From positions 372,001 to 436,000 of the forward strand of contig JAKNSE010000037.1 of assembly GCA_023525975.1 (NCBI GenBank): 64,000 bases of DNA. The letters run 5' to 3'. This document shows positions 10,818-23,886 of this stretch, piece after piece. Both the position numbers and the translations under genes were made by a program. Position 1 is the first letter of the stretch, and each line of letters opens with the position of its first letter. This DNA is from Smallanthus sonchifolius. Its lineage: Eukaryota; Streptophyta; Magnoliopsida; Asterales; Asteraceae. The notes under the pieces were generated by a model. The model did no database searches and was not told where the DNA came from. It was given only the letters and a program-made list of their open reading frames with translations.

Positions 10818-11376
10818 ATAACATCTTTGGATGTACGAAGATCCTAAACCATACAAAATCATGATGACTACATTGGAAAGCAACAAACTAATATATGGTT
10901 GTTTATTTAAATTGTAATTTTTTTATTAAAATTTGGACCGCTGTTTATAATCGATCAAACCAGTCCGACCAGTGAACTCATAAAGCGAGCGACGGTTCAA
11001 TCACCGGTCGGGTTTTATAATATTGGGTATTCTTTCATTCTAAGCTCGATGTTCACAACGAAATATATTAATTTGTATTTTTGACTTAAATGTGAAGATA
11101 TTACTTCGTATTTTACGTATAAAGTAAGTACTATCGTATCTTCCCACGCTTAAGCTTTAATTACGCTCAAGTAAACTTCATATTTTCCTATATATCATGA
11201 ATTAGGATTTGAGCAATGCCATTATAAAAAAATATGTAACGTAACTAAAACATGTAGAACTATAAAGATGAAGAGATGACAATATATAAAATTGTAAGCC
11301 CATTAAGTACATTTCTAACAACTCAAAGTTTGATTAATTTTAAGTTTCTAACTTTAATAAATTTAAATATTATTTA
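10818..11376. other. unassigned AT-rich spacer
   Basis: Nothing recognisable beyond the flanking direct repeat of the MITE-like element. Confidence 0.5.
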
Positions 11377-11671
11377 TTATATTTTTAATAACATATTCTA
11401 ATATGAATAAGTATTTTATAATAATATATCACATATGAGATATTTAGTATTAATGCGAATAAATGGATATAATATCAATTTTAGGTAGTCAGACGAGTAT
11501 CATATAATGCTATAGCCGTGCTTGAACCGACGAAAAAATTTATAACAAAACCGGCTTTTTAACATTGGGCGTCAAGAACCAAGTATCTTTACCAAGGCAA
11601 CCAACATCAAAATAGAGTCGGCCCAATGCAAGCTATGATTTGACTGACCTGTTAGTTAGTAGAGTATTAAC
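11377..11671. repeat. duplicated segment, copy 2 (partner 206-500)
   Basis: Same content as 206-500 with about five substitutions, including the conserved terminal-exon candidate on the minus strand at 11632-11540. It continues leftwards past the point where copy 1 is broken by a Helitron, and rightwards it stops at GTATTAAC (11664-11671), where a CAAGGGGGAAGC... terminus begins. Confidence 0.7.
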
Positions 11672-11773
11672 CAAGGGGGAAGCTTAGTGAGGGCCCGGGG
11701 GGCCCCGGTCCCCCTGATTTTTCGCTCACAAGTGTTAATTTATACGTATTTGGTTGAAAAGTTTATAGGTATT
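11672..11773. other. possible terminus of a hAT-like element
   Basis: Begins CAAGGGGGAAGC directly after GTATTAAC and contains a strong GC palindrome (GGGCCCGGGGGGCCCC, 11691-11706). It resembles the GC-rich ends of some plant hAT elements. No matching far end or second target copy was found. Confidence 0.3.
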
Positions 11774-13231
11774 TGATGGGTGTCGAATCCACCAAATAAA
11801 TTGTGTAGTAAACCTACTTGACACACTGAGAATAGTATGATTGAAAGTAAGGTTCGTGTCCTCAGTGATACGGATTAACTTAATTATACCAAAAACATTG
11901 AACGCAGATTCAGTTGTTAAACTCAAATGATTTGAAGGGGTTTTTGATTATGAAAAAGATTGATACTAAAAATGGTTAATTAAATTGTAGGTTGAATTCA
12001 AATATTTTAAAAACTATTCCAACACAGAGGTAATTTCTTTGGTTTGACTCGGCTTACGATCATTAACAATTATGGTGCAATGATCCTTTAATTTAAACGG
12101 TTTGTATCAATACTAGACATCGCGCCGTTCAGATATCCACTCTATCTAATGTCTAACCAAGCGCAGTTCGTTGATTAGAGCCAACCCGCTACTCCAAGTT
12201 CACGCCGTTCGGACCTTAGTGTGCGGGTTGCAATGACAGAAGTATCGATTATAATCAAACATTCACGCCGTTCGGAATGTTCAATTAGATTGAATGATTC
12301 TATAATGATTTTGGGTTCATAGACAAACACAAAACATTATTTGTTCCTTGAATCAAAAATTAAAATCCGATTAGGGTTTTAAAAAGTGAAGAACTTTATT
12401 AGGAAAATTAATAAGTTGATCAAGTTTATTAACAATCTAATATATACCGGATTAGATCCGGATTTAAGATCAAGAATCACACAAACAAACCATTCAAATA
12501 AACGGATCACATAATCGTCTCAAATAAGATTCGAATCAAACCATAAAAATAAACCCTAATGTCAGAATTAAAACGACTAGCCGGACATAACAGCTAACTC
12601 AATCAAACAAACTAAGAAGTAGAACATAAAATAAAACAAGAACTTACGAATCCCAAAAAGAAAGATTATACTTGCATTAAAAAACTAAAGAAAAGAACTC
12701 CAAGTTGGTATGCTGCTTGCTCCTCTTTCTCAGAAACCGTCGAGTCGTCCACGTCCAGCCAAAAGTCCCTATGGAACTTCTTGTGTCCTCCTTTTTCAAG
12801 CGTGGCCCAGGGCCCATTTCTTTAAAGTTACCATATATGGTTTTAACCAGCGCAGTTGACTTTTTACTTAAATCAAGCCCAATACAATTTCTATTTGTTT
12901 TCCGGGTGATGTTGTGTAGTTCCAAACAAAAGAATAAATGAGCTATTTTCTTTCCTTTTAATTCACCATGTTGAAATATGCTTTGACTTTTATTCCATTC
13001 TCATCTCACAATCAGCTTAACAGGATCACGTCAGCAAGCGTACCTAACATCCATTGTCATCCTCGCAACTGCTATGCACCTACAAAAACATAAAAACAGC
13101 CCAAAGTAGACTCCGCTCCACCAATTCCAGTGTTTCCCAAAATAGATGAATATACAAGTGATAAATGTATGATATGTAGTAAAAATGAATGCAAAAATTA
13201 GGATAAAACATGCCTAAATATGCAACTAACA
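11774..13231 (-). repeat. Athila-like LTR (minus strand), degenerate
   Basis: Read on the minus strand it starts TGTTAGTTGCATATTT directly after a purine-rich tract (AAGCTTGTGGAGATT) that itself follows GGACAAGGAAAGG, a phrase typical of the 3' end of Athila-type elements. It contains four CGCCGTTCGGA-type words (12121-12285). The left edge at 11774 is a guess from the TG...CA rule. No protein-coding content is supported. Confidence 0.5.
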
Positions 13232-14635
13232 AATCTCCACAAGCTTAAACCTTTCCTTGTCCTTAAGGAAGTCAAGAATAAGAATAAACTAAGAAGTGAA
13301 AATAAGTAAAACAAAAGAACACCTAGCATGCTTAAACATCAGCCTACACCCATTCTCGTCCCATGTAAAAACTGTGAGCATGAAATCATATTACTATACC
13401 AATTTCAATTGACATGCATATACGTGGCTTTCAAGATGTTTATTAACAACATGCACCCAATTTGCTAGTTATGGTCCTCTAACCCTCAAATTCAAGATTT
13501 ATCGTTTCATATGATTTAGTCGGTGTTAAGTTGATTAATTAAGCGTGCGAACACCTTTCCTTCCACGGTGAAAACCTTCCTAACCTCAAGGACTATAGAG
13601 AGCAAGTGGTCAATTTTACACCACATATGATTACAAAAGATAGAACAAATGAGAAGAATTGAGAATATAAACAAAAATTGGGATATAAGATAGGACAAAG
13701 ATGTGTAGTTATGTACAGTCTGAAACGGGTTGGGTTAACACTTTGAATTGAAAGATGGGTACTGAAATGTCATGCTTGTGTTAAGGTGACAATGGAGATT
13801 GGTAGGAGTTTCTTTCCAATTTGTGGGAATGGAGGGTGGTTTATTGCAGCTCCAAATAATAATCAGGTGGTCAATGTTTCACCACACATATGCTCCTCTC
13901 TTTTTTTTCATTCTTTTTTTTTCACACTTGTAGACTTTTCGAATCGGCTAACAAGCAATCCTCTCAACCTATTTTTGCTAGGTCTCGGAATTCTTATGTG
14001 GTTGGATTAGTATTAGGCACGAAGGGGTATTAAGTATTTTTTTCTTTGTAAATCTAAGAAAAGAGGGCACTAGCGTAGCGGGGCACATGTGTCTTTTATT
14101 ACTATCATTCATTTCTAGCATGCAATCTATCACTAGCATAGTAACTTACTATCATTTTTCATGTTGCTCCCACAAGTTTTTCTAAGACAATCAAGATGCA
14201 TTTTTTTTTTGAATAACCTAAAATGCAATGCATGAAATGAAAAAAAATAAAATAAATAAATAAAAGAACTAAAAAAATGCAAGCAAACTAAACTAAAATG
14301 CAACGAACAAGTCAAGAATATACAAAAAAAAACTAATTCAAGAAACAAGTAAAGAATATACCTATCTCCACAAGCTTAAAATCCAGCTTCGTCCTCGAGG
14401 CTCGAAGAGTAAGGTTCACATGGCAACTACGGTGGTGGAGGGGTCGGCGGGAATCTTGGTCGGTTTGGATGATGGATTCCGCTCAGAGACTGGGTCTACT
14501 TCAGTTGATAGCACTAGCCATTGGGAATGGTTAGAAGATGTTGCCCGACTTGATGGTGTTTCTCTCATGATATCACAACCTGGTGCACTTATGTGGTACG
14601 TAATTGGGGCTCAAGCAAAAATATCTATTGTAAAT
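13232..14635 (-). mobile_element. internal 3' remnant of the Athila-like element
   Basis: Non-coding by inspection. A second copy of the pre-LTR phrase (GGACGAAGCTGGATTTTAAG, minus strand, about 14375-14394) suggests an internal duplication. It is cut off by the Tekay-type element that starts at 14636. Small open frames here (for example 14420-14653) are not recognisable. Confidence 0.4.
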
Positions 14636-16870
14636 TGTAACGAACCAAAATAAGAGTTTCGTTTTCAAATAAATAAAATATTTTAATAAATATTACGGCG
14701 AAAATAATATTTATGAAATAAGTTGAAACAAGTGGGTTTCAAGTTATTTATGGGGTTATACTAGTTTTAACTAGTTTTGAAATGAAATTGGTGAAATGAA
14801 AGTTGAGGGGCCAAAAGTGTAAATGGCCAAAAATCTGCCATTTGACTTGGAGAAGTCAAAATTAGCCTCATTTTGAGGTGTGGGTCGTTCAAGAGCAAGG
14901 AGAAAAAGGAGAAATCGGATTTTGGAGTTAAATCTTGCATTTGAAGCTTGGATTGTGAAGGTTTTGGCTCACACAACACCTTCATAACATCAAGTAAGTG
15001 TTAATCACTCTTTGATTTCATCTTTGAAGGTGTTAGTGGGTGGGTGTTGGAGAAATCCAAAAACTTAGTATGCATGTGGTGAATTAGTGTTAGATTGTGG
15101 ATAATCTAGCTAAACTAAATGTAAAGAGAGGTGATTAACATCCTAAAACCCTTTGATTTTGATTTTGAAAAGTTAGGGTTCATATGGTGAAATTGGGGGT
15201 GTTTGGATCATGATGCTAGAATGCTTAATTAGTGATGATTAAGTGTTAAGGTGGTAATAGACACTTGAACAAACACCAAATTTACCTAATAAAAGTTATT
15301 AAGAGAGAAATTAGTGTCAAGGTATTGGAAAGAAAACTCAAGTGGGTGAGTTTGTATTGAAAGGGGGTGTTTGGTTGTGGGAATAACCCAAACGGGTCAA
15401 TTTGGGTTGGAAGTAAAAAATTGAGTTGTGGACTCAATTGTAATGTGTTGGTGGTAAATGTTAGATTACTAAACTAGGTGTATATGTTTAGGTAATCAAC
15501 TTGTGATCCGAGGAGGAGGCACGGGATATTCCAACTCTAAAGGTAAGTGCCTTTGCACTTACTTAGTAATGTAGATAAATGTGTGGTGTATGTGATATGT
15601 ATGCATACTATAAGTTGAAATGAATGAATATGCCTATTGCTTGAATGTAATATATGTGGAATTATGTTAATTTGACTTTAGTGGTAGAAGGTCAAACTTG
15701 TATGTTGGAAGTGGTGAAATTAGACTATGTGGTTAATAGTCCAAACTTGATTGTGCAATGGGGTAAGTATGTGTAATTGACTTATGTGGTAAATAGTCAA
15801 ACAAGTATGTAAATGTGGAGAATTTGGTGTATTTGACATACGTGGTATATAGTCAATCATAATATGATAATTTGGTGAATTGGTGGATAGAAGTGTGGAA
15901 TACTTCAAAAGGGTGGACTTGGAGTCAAATACTCTAAGTGTGGGTAAGACGAGTTGTGGTACTCGCACCAAGAGGTTGTAAACTAAATAAAAGTGTAGAA
16001 TGCTTCAAAAGGGTGGACTTGGAGTCAAATACTCCAAGTGTGGGTAAGACGAGTTGTGGTACTCGCACCAAGAGGTTGTAAACCCAATAATAAGTGCGGA
16101 ATACTTCAAATGGGTGAATGGGTGATGACACATGAATAACAAATGAAATAAACGAAACTTGTAGTGGAAATGCAAGTGTTATGAACCTTAATTGACCAAA
16201 TGGGTGTAAACGGGTCAAATGGGAGGAAACAAGTGATAAATACTTGTTTGTTATGTTTATCTTCATTACTAATGGTGAAATGATCATGTGTTATTGTAGG
16301 AAAAGCTCCAATGTAAGTTCAAGTCAAGTCCGAGGTGTGGAAGGATTCTCGTATGCAAAATTTGGTGTTTTTGGGATTTAAGGGAAAATCCTTGTAAAGT
16401 GGTGTAAATGTTACTTGAAATGATGTTTTGGTGTTAAAACTTGTTATGTAAATAGGTGTTGAAAGTTGGGTCAAAAACCCAAGTGTTGGGGATTTTAGTG
16501 AAATTATTGAATTGGTGAAAATTGGCAAATTTTGGCTAAGTATGAAACTGGGAGAAAAATGTAACTTTCTGTTTACAGGGCTTTTTCGCGGTATGCGAAA
16601 GACGGAGGGAAGTCTTTCGCGCCACGCGAAGAACCTCTCCTGCGGAACAGCCAAATTTGTGGTCTTCGCGGTACGCGAAGATGGAAAGGAAGTTCTTCGC
16701 GCCACTCGAAAAACCTTTCCTGCGGACAGGGTATTTGGGAATCCCTCGGGTACGCGAAGGGAGTTCCCAAATCTTTCGCGGTACGCGAGAGAAAAAAAAA
16801 TCTTAGGATAAAAGCTTCCGTGTGCGTTTAATGTATTTAATAATTGGTGTTCCAATTGTGGCTGTTACCA
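14636..16870 (+). repeat. left LTR of the Tekay-type element (2235 bp)
   Basis: Starts TGTAACGAACC and ends TGTTACCA just before the primer site. Contains tandem blocks (TGGACTTGGAGTCAAATACTC... at 15914 and again at 16012). A GC-rich array of TTCGCGGTACGCGAA-type inverted repeats lies at 16582-16795, about 10 bases upstream of a TATA-like GATAAAA (16806-16812). Confidence 0.9.
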
Positions 16871-16871
16871 C

Positions 16872-16884
16872 TTGGTATCAGAGC
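16872..16884 (+). other. primer-binding site (initiator tRNA-Met type)
   Basis: TTGGTATCAGAGC directly after the left LTR matches the primer site usual for chromoviruses, complementary to the 3' end of initiator tRNA-Met. Confidence 0.85.
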
Positions 16885-17369
16885 AATGGTTTGAGGGATT
16901 TGGTGTGGTGACACCAAACTCAAACTGGAGGCTCGTGATATGGGGGAAAATGATATGAGAATCCATGAAGAACTTGACTAAGACTCGGAGCTTGCTGAAA
17001 TGAAAGGTTAGTAATGATTTGATAAGTGGTTATATATATATATGTGGTGAATATGTATATGTATTAATGAATGACAAAGTGTTATGTGTGCCAAAACTTG
17101 ATGTGTGACTTGTTATATGGATATGGTAATTACAATTGGGCATGGCGTATTATTAAACATGTCTGGCCAATATGTTTAATAAAATGAAATGTGCAAGGGA
17201 CTTTATGATAACCATATAACAATGAACATTTACAAGGATTATGTGAAAGTGGTTGTATATGTATGTATGTATATAGGTAGGTAAATATATACTTAATACA
17301 TATAATAGTGAATGTGGAATGGATACCTAAAGTATTAAGGTGTTTTTGATTCATTTTCTCAGTTTAGAG

Positions 17370-18608
17370 ATGGCAGAAGAGGTAAACAATGAACCCTTGG
17401 ATCCAAGAATCCATGAGATGATAAAGGGGGAAGTAGCTAAGGCCTTCGAGCAAGCCACAACCTTACTAATGGAGGAAATGAGAGGGGCCATTAGGCTCAC
17501 TCTAGAGGATGTTCTGAAAGAGAAGGAAAGGGTGCCACAGGGTTGTACCCTAAAATAATTTATGGTGATTAAGCCCAAGGAATATGATGGGCAAGTGGAC
17601 CCGATTCTTAGCCACAGGTGGGTGGTGGATATGGAGTCTAATTTTGAGACTACCAAATGTAAGCCTGAGGATAGGGTGATGTTCAGTGTGCCTTTGTTGA
17701 CCGGAAGGGCTAAGGAGTGGTTGTTGAATCTCCGAAAGGAGAGTGGTGATTTAGGGGTAACCTCCATGACTTGGGAGGAATTCAAAGTGGCTTTTCTGAA
17801 GTACCATTGCCCCCAAGCCGCTGTCGATAGAATGACTGAGGAGTTCCTCCTCATGAGGCAAACGAATGAGTCAATTGATGAATTGGCTGGGGCCTTCTTT
17901 GATCGTGCCAAGTTCTGTCCGGACGTGGTATCGACCGAAAAGTTGAAGATTGATAGATTCTATGCTATGCTGACAGTGGAGTTCAGAGATAGCATATCTC
18001 CATCCTCTTTTACCACACTCGTGGACTTGATAAATAGGTGTCGGGAAAGAGAGTTGGAGTTGAGGAGGCAAGAGGCAAGGGGCGAAAAGAGGAAGCGGGA
18101 AATTGTTGAGCAGGTGGTAAGGAAGATAAAGGGCGGGAGCCCAAGCAAGAAACCGTTTAACAAGTTTGTTCCCCGTGGGTGCAAAATTTGTGAAAAAGAA
18201 CATTCGGGGGAATGTAGGAAGGGGACTATGAGCTGTTACAAGTGTGGGAAGCCGGGGCACATGGCTAATCAATGTTCAAGCCAAATTCAACTGTGTTATA
18301 ATTGCTACAAAATCGGGCACAATAGGGCGGATTGTCCCGAGTTGAAGCAAGGTGGAAGTGAAAAGAAGAAGGTTGAGATGCCAAGGCCCAAGGGGAGAGC
18401 TTTCCACATCTCAGCGGAAGAGGCCAAGACGAACTCGGAGGTGGTGTCAGGTACATTCAAGATTAACTCTTTACCTGCACTAGTCCTTTTTTATTCGGGG
18501 GCTAGTCGTTCGTTTGTGTCCTTAAAATTTGTTAAGCATTCCTCGTTTCTAAGTAGCAAATTAGATGAACCCTTAGAAATCAGGCGGCAAATGATAAGAG
18601 TTTCCTAG
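17370..18608 (+). pseudogene. Tekay-type gag and protease start
   Basis: Starts at the ATG at 17370 (MAEEVNN). An in-frame TAA at 17556 interrupts it after 62 codons, then the frame continues to 18608. The retrotransposon Gag domain (words WLLNLRKESG, FLKYHCPQ) is followed by zinc-knuckle Cys/His groups (CYKCGKPGHMANQC, CYNCYKIGHNRADC and a degenerate first one). The aspartic protease begins near 18470, but its catalytic motif reads FYSGAS, with tyrosine in place of the catalytic aspartate. A stop at 18606 and a frameshift follow. Gag would form the particle and the knuckles would bind the RNA. Not functional as it stands. Confidence 0.85.
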
Positions 18609-20300
18609 TATTCGATATTTATAGGAATTGCAAGTTAAGGGCGGGGGGTGAAACGTTCCTTATAGACTTAATTCCTATGTCCATGGGAGACTTTGATGTA
18701 ATAGTGGGAATGGATTGGTTGTCAAAGAAAAAAGCGAATATTCTATGTAGACCTAAGGCGGTACAACTCGATTCCCCATCGGGTGAGTCCATTTACATAG
18801 AAGGTGAAAAGAAATGTAAAGTAAAGATGTGTTCTTATGTAAAGGCAACAAAGTACATGGTGCGTGGGTGCAAGGCATACATGGCTTGTGTTGCGGATGT
18901 GGTAGAAAGGGTGAAAGATATTCGCGATGTTCCGGTTGTAAACCAATTTGTGGATGTGTTTCCGGATGAGTTACCGGGGGTACCACCGGAAAGGGAAGTG
19001 GAGTTTGGGATTGACTTAATCCTGGGTGCAAAAACCGGTAGCAAAAGCACCTTATAGGTTAGCACCGCCGGAAATGAAAGAGTTAATGGAGCAATTGCAA
19101 GAGCTTCTAGATAAAGGTTTCATACGCCCAAGTGTCTCGCCTTAGGGTGCACCCGTTATCTTCGTTAAAAAGAAGGACGGAAGCATGAGGATGTGTATGG
19201 ATTATCGGGAGTTGAATAAGTTGACGGTGAAGAATAGGTACCCTTTACCTTGGATTGACGACCTCTTTGATCAATTGCAAGGGGCGTCATGGTTCTCTAA
19301 GATTGATTTGAGGTCTGGGTACCATCAGTTGAAAGTAAAGGAAGAAGACGTCCATAAGACAGCTTTTCGCACTCGATACGGTCACTATGAGTTCACGGTT
19401 ATGCCTTTCGGATTGACCAACGCACCCGCGGTTTTCATGGATCTTATGAATCGGGTGTGTAGGCCGTTCCTTGACCGTTCAGTGATTGTGTTCATCGATG
19501 ACCTTCTCATCTATTCACGGAGTGAAAGTGATCATGCCTTTCATCTTCGTGAAATTCTTGAAGTGTTGCAAAGGGAGAAGCTTTATGCTAAATTCTCAAA
19601 GTGCGCATTTTGGTTGCGTGAGATCCAGTTCTTGGGTCATGTGGTGAATGATAAGGGGATTACAGTCGACCCATCCAAGATAGTGGCGGTAGAAGATTGG
19701 TCATCACCGAAGACGCCTTCAGAGATTAGAAGTTTCTTGGGGTTGGCGGGTTATTATCGGCGGTTTATTGAAAACTTCTCTCGGATTGCCTTGCTGATGA
19801 CGAAGTTAACGCGTAAGGAGACAAAGTTTGTATGGGGTCCCGAGCAAGAATCTGCCTTTCAACTCTTGAAAGAAAAGTTGACTAAGGCGCCTATCTTATC
19901 CTTGCCGGACGGGACCGAAGATTTTGTGGTGTATTCGGATGCCTCGCATTCGGGGTTGGGTTGTGTTCTGATGCAAAGAGGGAAAGTGATTGCCTATGCA
20001 TCTAGGCAATTGAAGACTCATGAGGTGACTTACCCTACCCATGATTTAGAGCTTGCGGCCATGGTTTTCGCGCTCAAGATTTGGAGGCATTATTTGTATG
20101 GGGCTAAGTGTACGATCTACAGGGATCACAAGAGTCTCAAGTACTTCTTTGACCAAAAAGACCTTAACATGAGGCAAAGGCGGTGGCTTGAATTGGTCAA
20201 GGATTATGATTGTGAGATACTCTACCATCCGGGTAGGGCAAATGTCGTGGCGGATGCGCTTAGTCGGAAGACGAGCCATACACCTATCAAGGTGAAGTAA
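18609..20300 (+). pseudogene. Tekay-type reverse transcriptase and RNase H
   Basis: Fragment 18677-19057 carries the protease end and the RT lead-in (DVFPDELPGVPP). A frameshift near 19050 and an in-frame TAG at 19142 follow. From 19185 the RT palm and RNase H are open to 20300: DYRELN, the FIDD catalytic box (VFIDDLLIYS), LGHVV, then RNase H with YSDASHSGLG and DALSRK. RNase H reads RDHKSL where TDHKSL is usual. This enzyme would copy the RNA into DNA. It ends at an in-frame TAA (20298). Confidence 0.88.
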
Positions 20301-20306
20301 TTTAAA

Positions 20307-21748
20307 ATGACAATTTCATCATCTCTTATTGATGAAATTCGGGAGGCACAAGTGTTAGCACTTAGTGGTGATTTGAAAAAGGAAAGGATGGTTGCTTATG
20401 TTGATAAGCTTGGGGAAAATAGCACGGGGTTAAAGACATGCTATGATAGAATTTGGATTCCTAGATTGTCAAGTGTGTTGGCAACTATTTTAGATGAGGT
20501 GCATAAATCCAAATATTCTATCCATCCGGGGGCCACGAAGATGTTTTATGACTTGAGGTGTCATTTTTGGTGGCCGAGTATGAGGCGTGATATAGTTAAG
20601 TATGTGGAGAGGTGTCTCACATGCTTAAGGGTAAAGGCGGAGCATCAAAAGCCGTATGGAAAACTTCAACCGCTTGAAATACTGCTTTGGAAATGGGAGA
20701 ACATCACCATGGATTTGATCACTAAACTACCAAAGACTCGAAAGGGTTATGATGCGATATGGGTAGTAGTGGATCGGTTGACAAAGAGTGCACATTTCCT
20801 TCCAATAAAGGAAACGTATTCTTCGGATAGATTGGCGGAAATCTATGTGAAGGAAATTGTGTCACGTCATGGTGTGCCGGTGTCGATTATATCGGACCGC
20901 GAGACGAGATTTACTTCTCGTTTCTGGAAGAAGTTCCATGAGGATATGGGGACTAGATTGAACCTTAGCACCGCTTATCATCCACAAACGGATGGTCAAA
21001 GCGAGCGGACGATTCAGACGCTTGAGGATATGTTGCGGGCGTGTGCTTTGGATTTTGGTGGTAGTTGGGACGACCATCTACCGTTGGCGGAATTTTCATA
21101 CAACAATAGCTACCATTATAGTATTGGTATGCCGCCTTTTGAGGCATTGTATGGGAGGAAATGTAGAACACCCGTGTGTTGGGGTTAAATTGGTCAACGG
21201 GAGCTTGGTAGCAAAGAGGTGGTCAATGAAACTATTAGTAGTATTGACCAAATTAAAGCACGCTTGAAGGCGGCTCAATATCGCCAAAAGTCCTATGTGG
21301 ATAATAGGAAGCGGGCGATTGAGTTTCAAGTGGGAGACTTTGTGCTTTTGAAAGTCTCTCCTTGGAAAGGGGTGATACGGTTTAGGAAACGGGGGAAGTT
21401 AAGTCCACGTTTCATCGGACCGTTTAAGGTGATAGCAAGGGTGGGTGCGGTTGCCTACCGTTTGGAGCTACCGGAGGGACTAAGTAGACTTCATAACACA
21501 TTCCATGTGTCTCATTTGAGGAAATGTTTAGCGGATGAAACTACTTTTGTTCCTTTGGATGATATTGAATTGGATGAAAAATTAAATTATATTGAGGAAC
21601 CGGTGGCAATCTTGGATAGAAAGGTGAAGAAATTGCGGAATAAAGAGATTAACCAAGTTTTGGTGAGGTGGAAACATAAGAAGGGGCGGATATGAATTGG
21701 GAAACCGAGGAAGAAATGCTCAAATATTATCCTAACCTTTTTATGTGA
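20307..21748 (+). pseudogene. Tekay-type integrase with chromodomain
   Basis: In frame with the RT after the TAA. An HHCC-like zinc region (HPGATKMFYDLRCHFWWPSM, then CLTCLRVKAEHQ) is followed by the catalytic core: TMDLI, SDRETRF and the glutamate in DGQSERTIQ, giving D, D, E. A second TAA at 21186 breaks the core end. From 21219 the C-terminal domain (SPRFIGPFKVI) and the chromodomain (LVRWKHKKG) are read, with a frameshift near 21690 before the final NWETEEEM stretch to 21748. The chromodomain marks the element as a chromovirus that targets heterochromatin. Confidence 0.88.
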
Positions 21749-21790
21749 AGTCGGGTTTCGGGGACGAAACCCAAATAAGGGGAGGTGATT

Positions 21791-23886
21791 TGTAACGAAC
21801 CAAAATTCGGGTTTCGTTTTCAAATAAATAAAATATTTTAATAAATATTATGGTGAAAATAATATTTATGAAATAAGTTAAAACAAGTGGGTTTCAAGTT
21901 ATTTATGGGGTTATACTAGTTTTAACTAGTTTTCGAATGAAATGGGTGAAATGAAAGTTGAGGGGCCAAAAGTGTAAATGGCCAAAAATCTGCCATTTGA
22001 CTTGGAGAAGTCAAAATTAGCCTCATTTTGAGGTGTGGGTCGTTCAAGAGCAAGGAGAAAAAGGAGAAATCGGATTTTAGAGCTAAATCTTGCATTTGAA
22101 GCTTGGATTGTGAAGGTTTTTGCTCACACAACACCTTCATAACATCAAGTAAGTGTTAATCACTCTTTGATTTCATCTTTGAAGGTGTTAGTGGATGGGT
22201 GTTGGAGAAATCCAAAAATTTAGTATGCATGTGGTGAATTAGTGTTAGATTGTGGATACTCTAGCTAAACTAAATGTAAAGAGAGGTGATTAACATCCTA
22301 AAACCCTTTGATTTTGATTTTGAAAAGTTAGGGTTCATATGGTGAAATTGGGGGTGTTTGGATCATGATGCTAGAATGATGAATTAGTGATGATTAAATG
22401 TTTACGTGGTAATAGGCACTTGAACAAACACCAAATTGACCTAATAAAAGTTATTAAGAGAGAAATTAGTGTCAAGGTATTGGAAAGAAAACTCAAGTGG
22501 GTGAGTTTGTGTTGAAAGGGGGTGTTTGGTTGTGGGAATAACCCAAACGGGTCAATTTGGGTTGGAAGTAAAAAAATTGAGTTGTGGACTCAATTGTAAT
22601 GTGTTGGTGGTAAATGTTAGATTACTAAACTAGGTGTATATGTTTAGGTAATCAACTTGTGAACCGAGGAGGAGGCACGAGCTCTTCAAACTCTAAAGCT
22701 AAGTGCCTTTGCACTTACATAGTAATGTAGATAAATGTGTGGTGTAAGTGATATGTATGCATACTATAAGTTGAAATTAATGAATATGCTTATTGCTTGA
22801 ATGTAATATATGTGGAATTGTGTTAATTTGACTTTAGTGGTAGAAGGTAAAACTTGTATGTTGGAAGTGGTGAAATTAGACTATGTGGTTAAAGTCCAAA
22901 CTTGATTGTGCAATGGGGTAAGTATGTGTAATTGACTTAGATGGTAAATAGTCAAACAAGTATGTAAATGTGGAGAATTTGGTGTATTTGACATACGTGG
23001 TATATAGTCAATCATAATGTGATAATTTGGTGAATTGGTGGATAGAAGTGTGGAATACTTCAAAAGGGTGTACTTGGAGTCAAATACTCCAAGTGTGGGT
23101 AAGACGAGTTTGTGGTACTCGCACCAAGAGGTTGTAAACTAAATAGAAGTGTAGAATGCTTCAAAAGGGTGGACTTGGAGTCAAATACTCCAAGTGTGGG
23201 TAAGACGAGTTGTGGTACTCGCACCAAGAGGTTGTAAACCCAATAAGAAGTGCGGAATACTTCAAATGGGTGAATGGGTGATGACACATGAATGACAAAT
23301 GAAATAAATGAAACTTATAGTGGAAATGCAAGTGTTATGAACCTTAATTGACCAAATGGGTGTAAACGGGTCAAATGGGTCAAATGGGTGAATAGGTGAA
23401 AACAAGTGATAAATACTTGTTTGTTATGTTTATCTTCATTACTAATGGTGAAATGATCATGTGTTATTGTAGGAAATGCTCTGATGTAAGTTCAAGTTAA
23501 GTCCGAGGTGTGGAAGGATTCCCGTATGCAAAATTTGGTGTTTTGGGATTTAAGGGAAAATCCTTGTAAAGTGGTGTAAATGTTACTTGAAATGATGTTT
23601 TTGGTGTTAAAACTTGTTATGTAAATAGGTGTTGAAAGTTGGGTCAAAAACCCAAGTGTTGGGGATTTTGGTGAAATTATTGAATTGGTGAAAATTGGCA
23701 AATTTTGGCTAAGTATGAAACTGGGAGAAAAATGTAACTTTCTGTTTACAGGGCTTTTTCGCGGTACGCGAAAGACGAAGGAAAGTCTTTCGCGCCACGC
23801 GAAGAACCTCTCCTGCGGACAGCCAAAATTGTGGTCTTCGCGGTACGCGAAAATGGAAAGGAAGTTCTTCACGGACAGCCAGGTTT
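21791..23886 (+). repeat. right LTR of the Tekay-type element, 3' truncated
   Basis: Starts TGTAACGAACC directly after the purine-rich AAGGGGAGGTGATT tract (21777-21790). It parallels the left LTR up to about GGAAGTTCTTC, then lacks the last 150 bp or so and joins chromodomain sequence at a GTGG microhomology. Confidence 0.88.

Noticed and set aside
14420..14653. 77-codon plus-strand frame just before the Tekay LTR
   Set aside because: Lies in an Athila-like remnant and runs into the LTR; no recognisable domain.
16319..16855. Open frames of 178 and 99 codons in the Tekay LTR
   Set aside because: They lie on both strands of a GC-rich inverted-repeat array inside the LTR. They are broken in the other LTR and have no recognisable domain.
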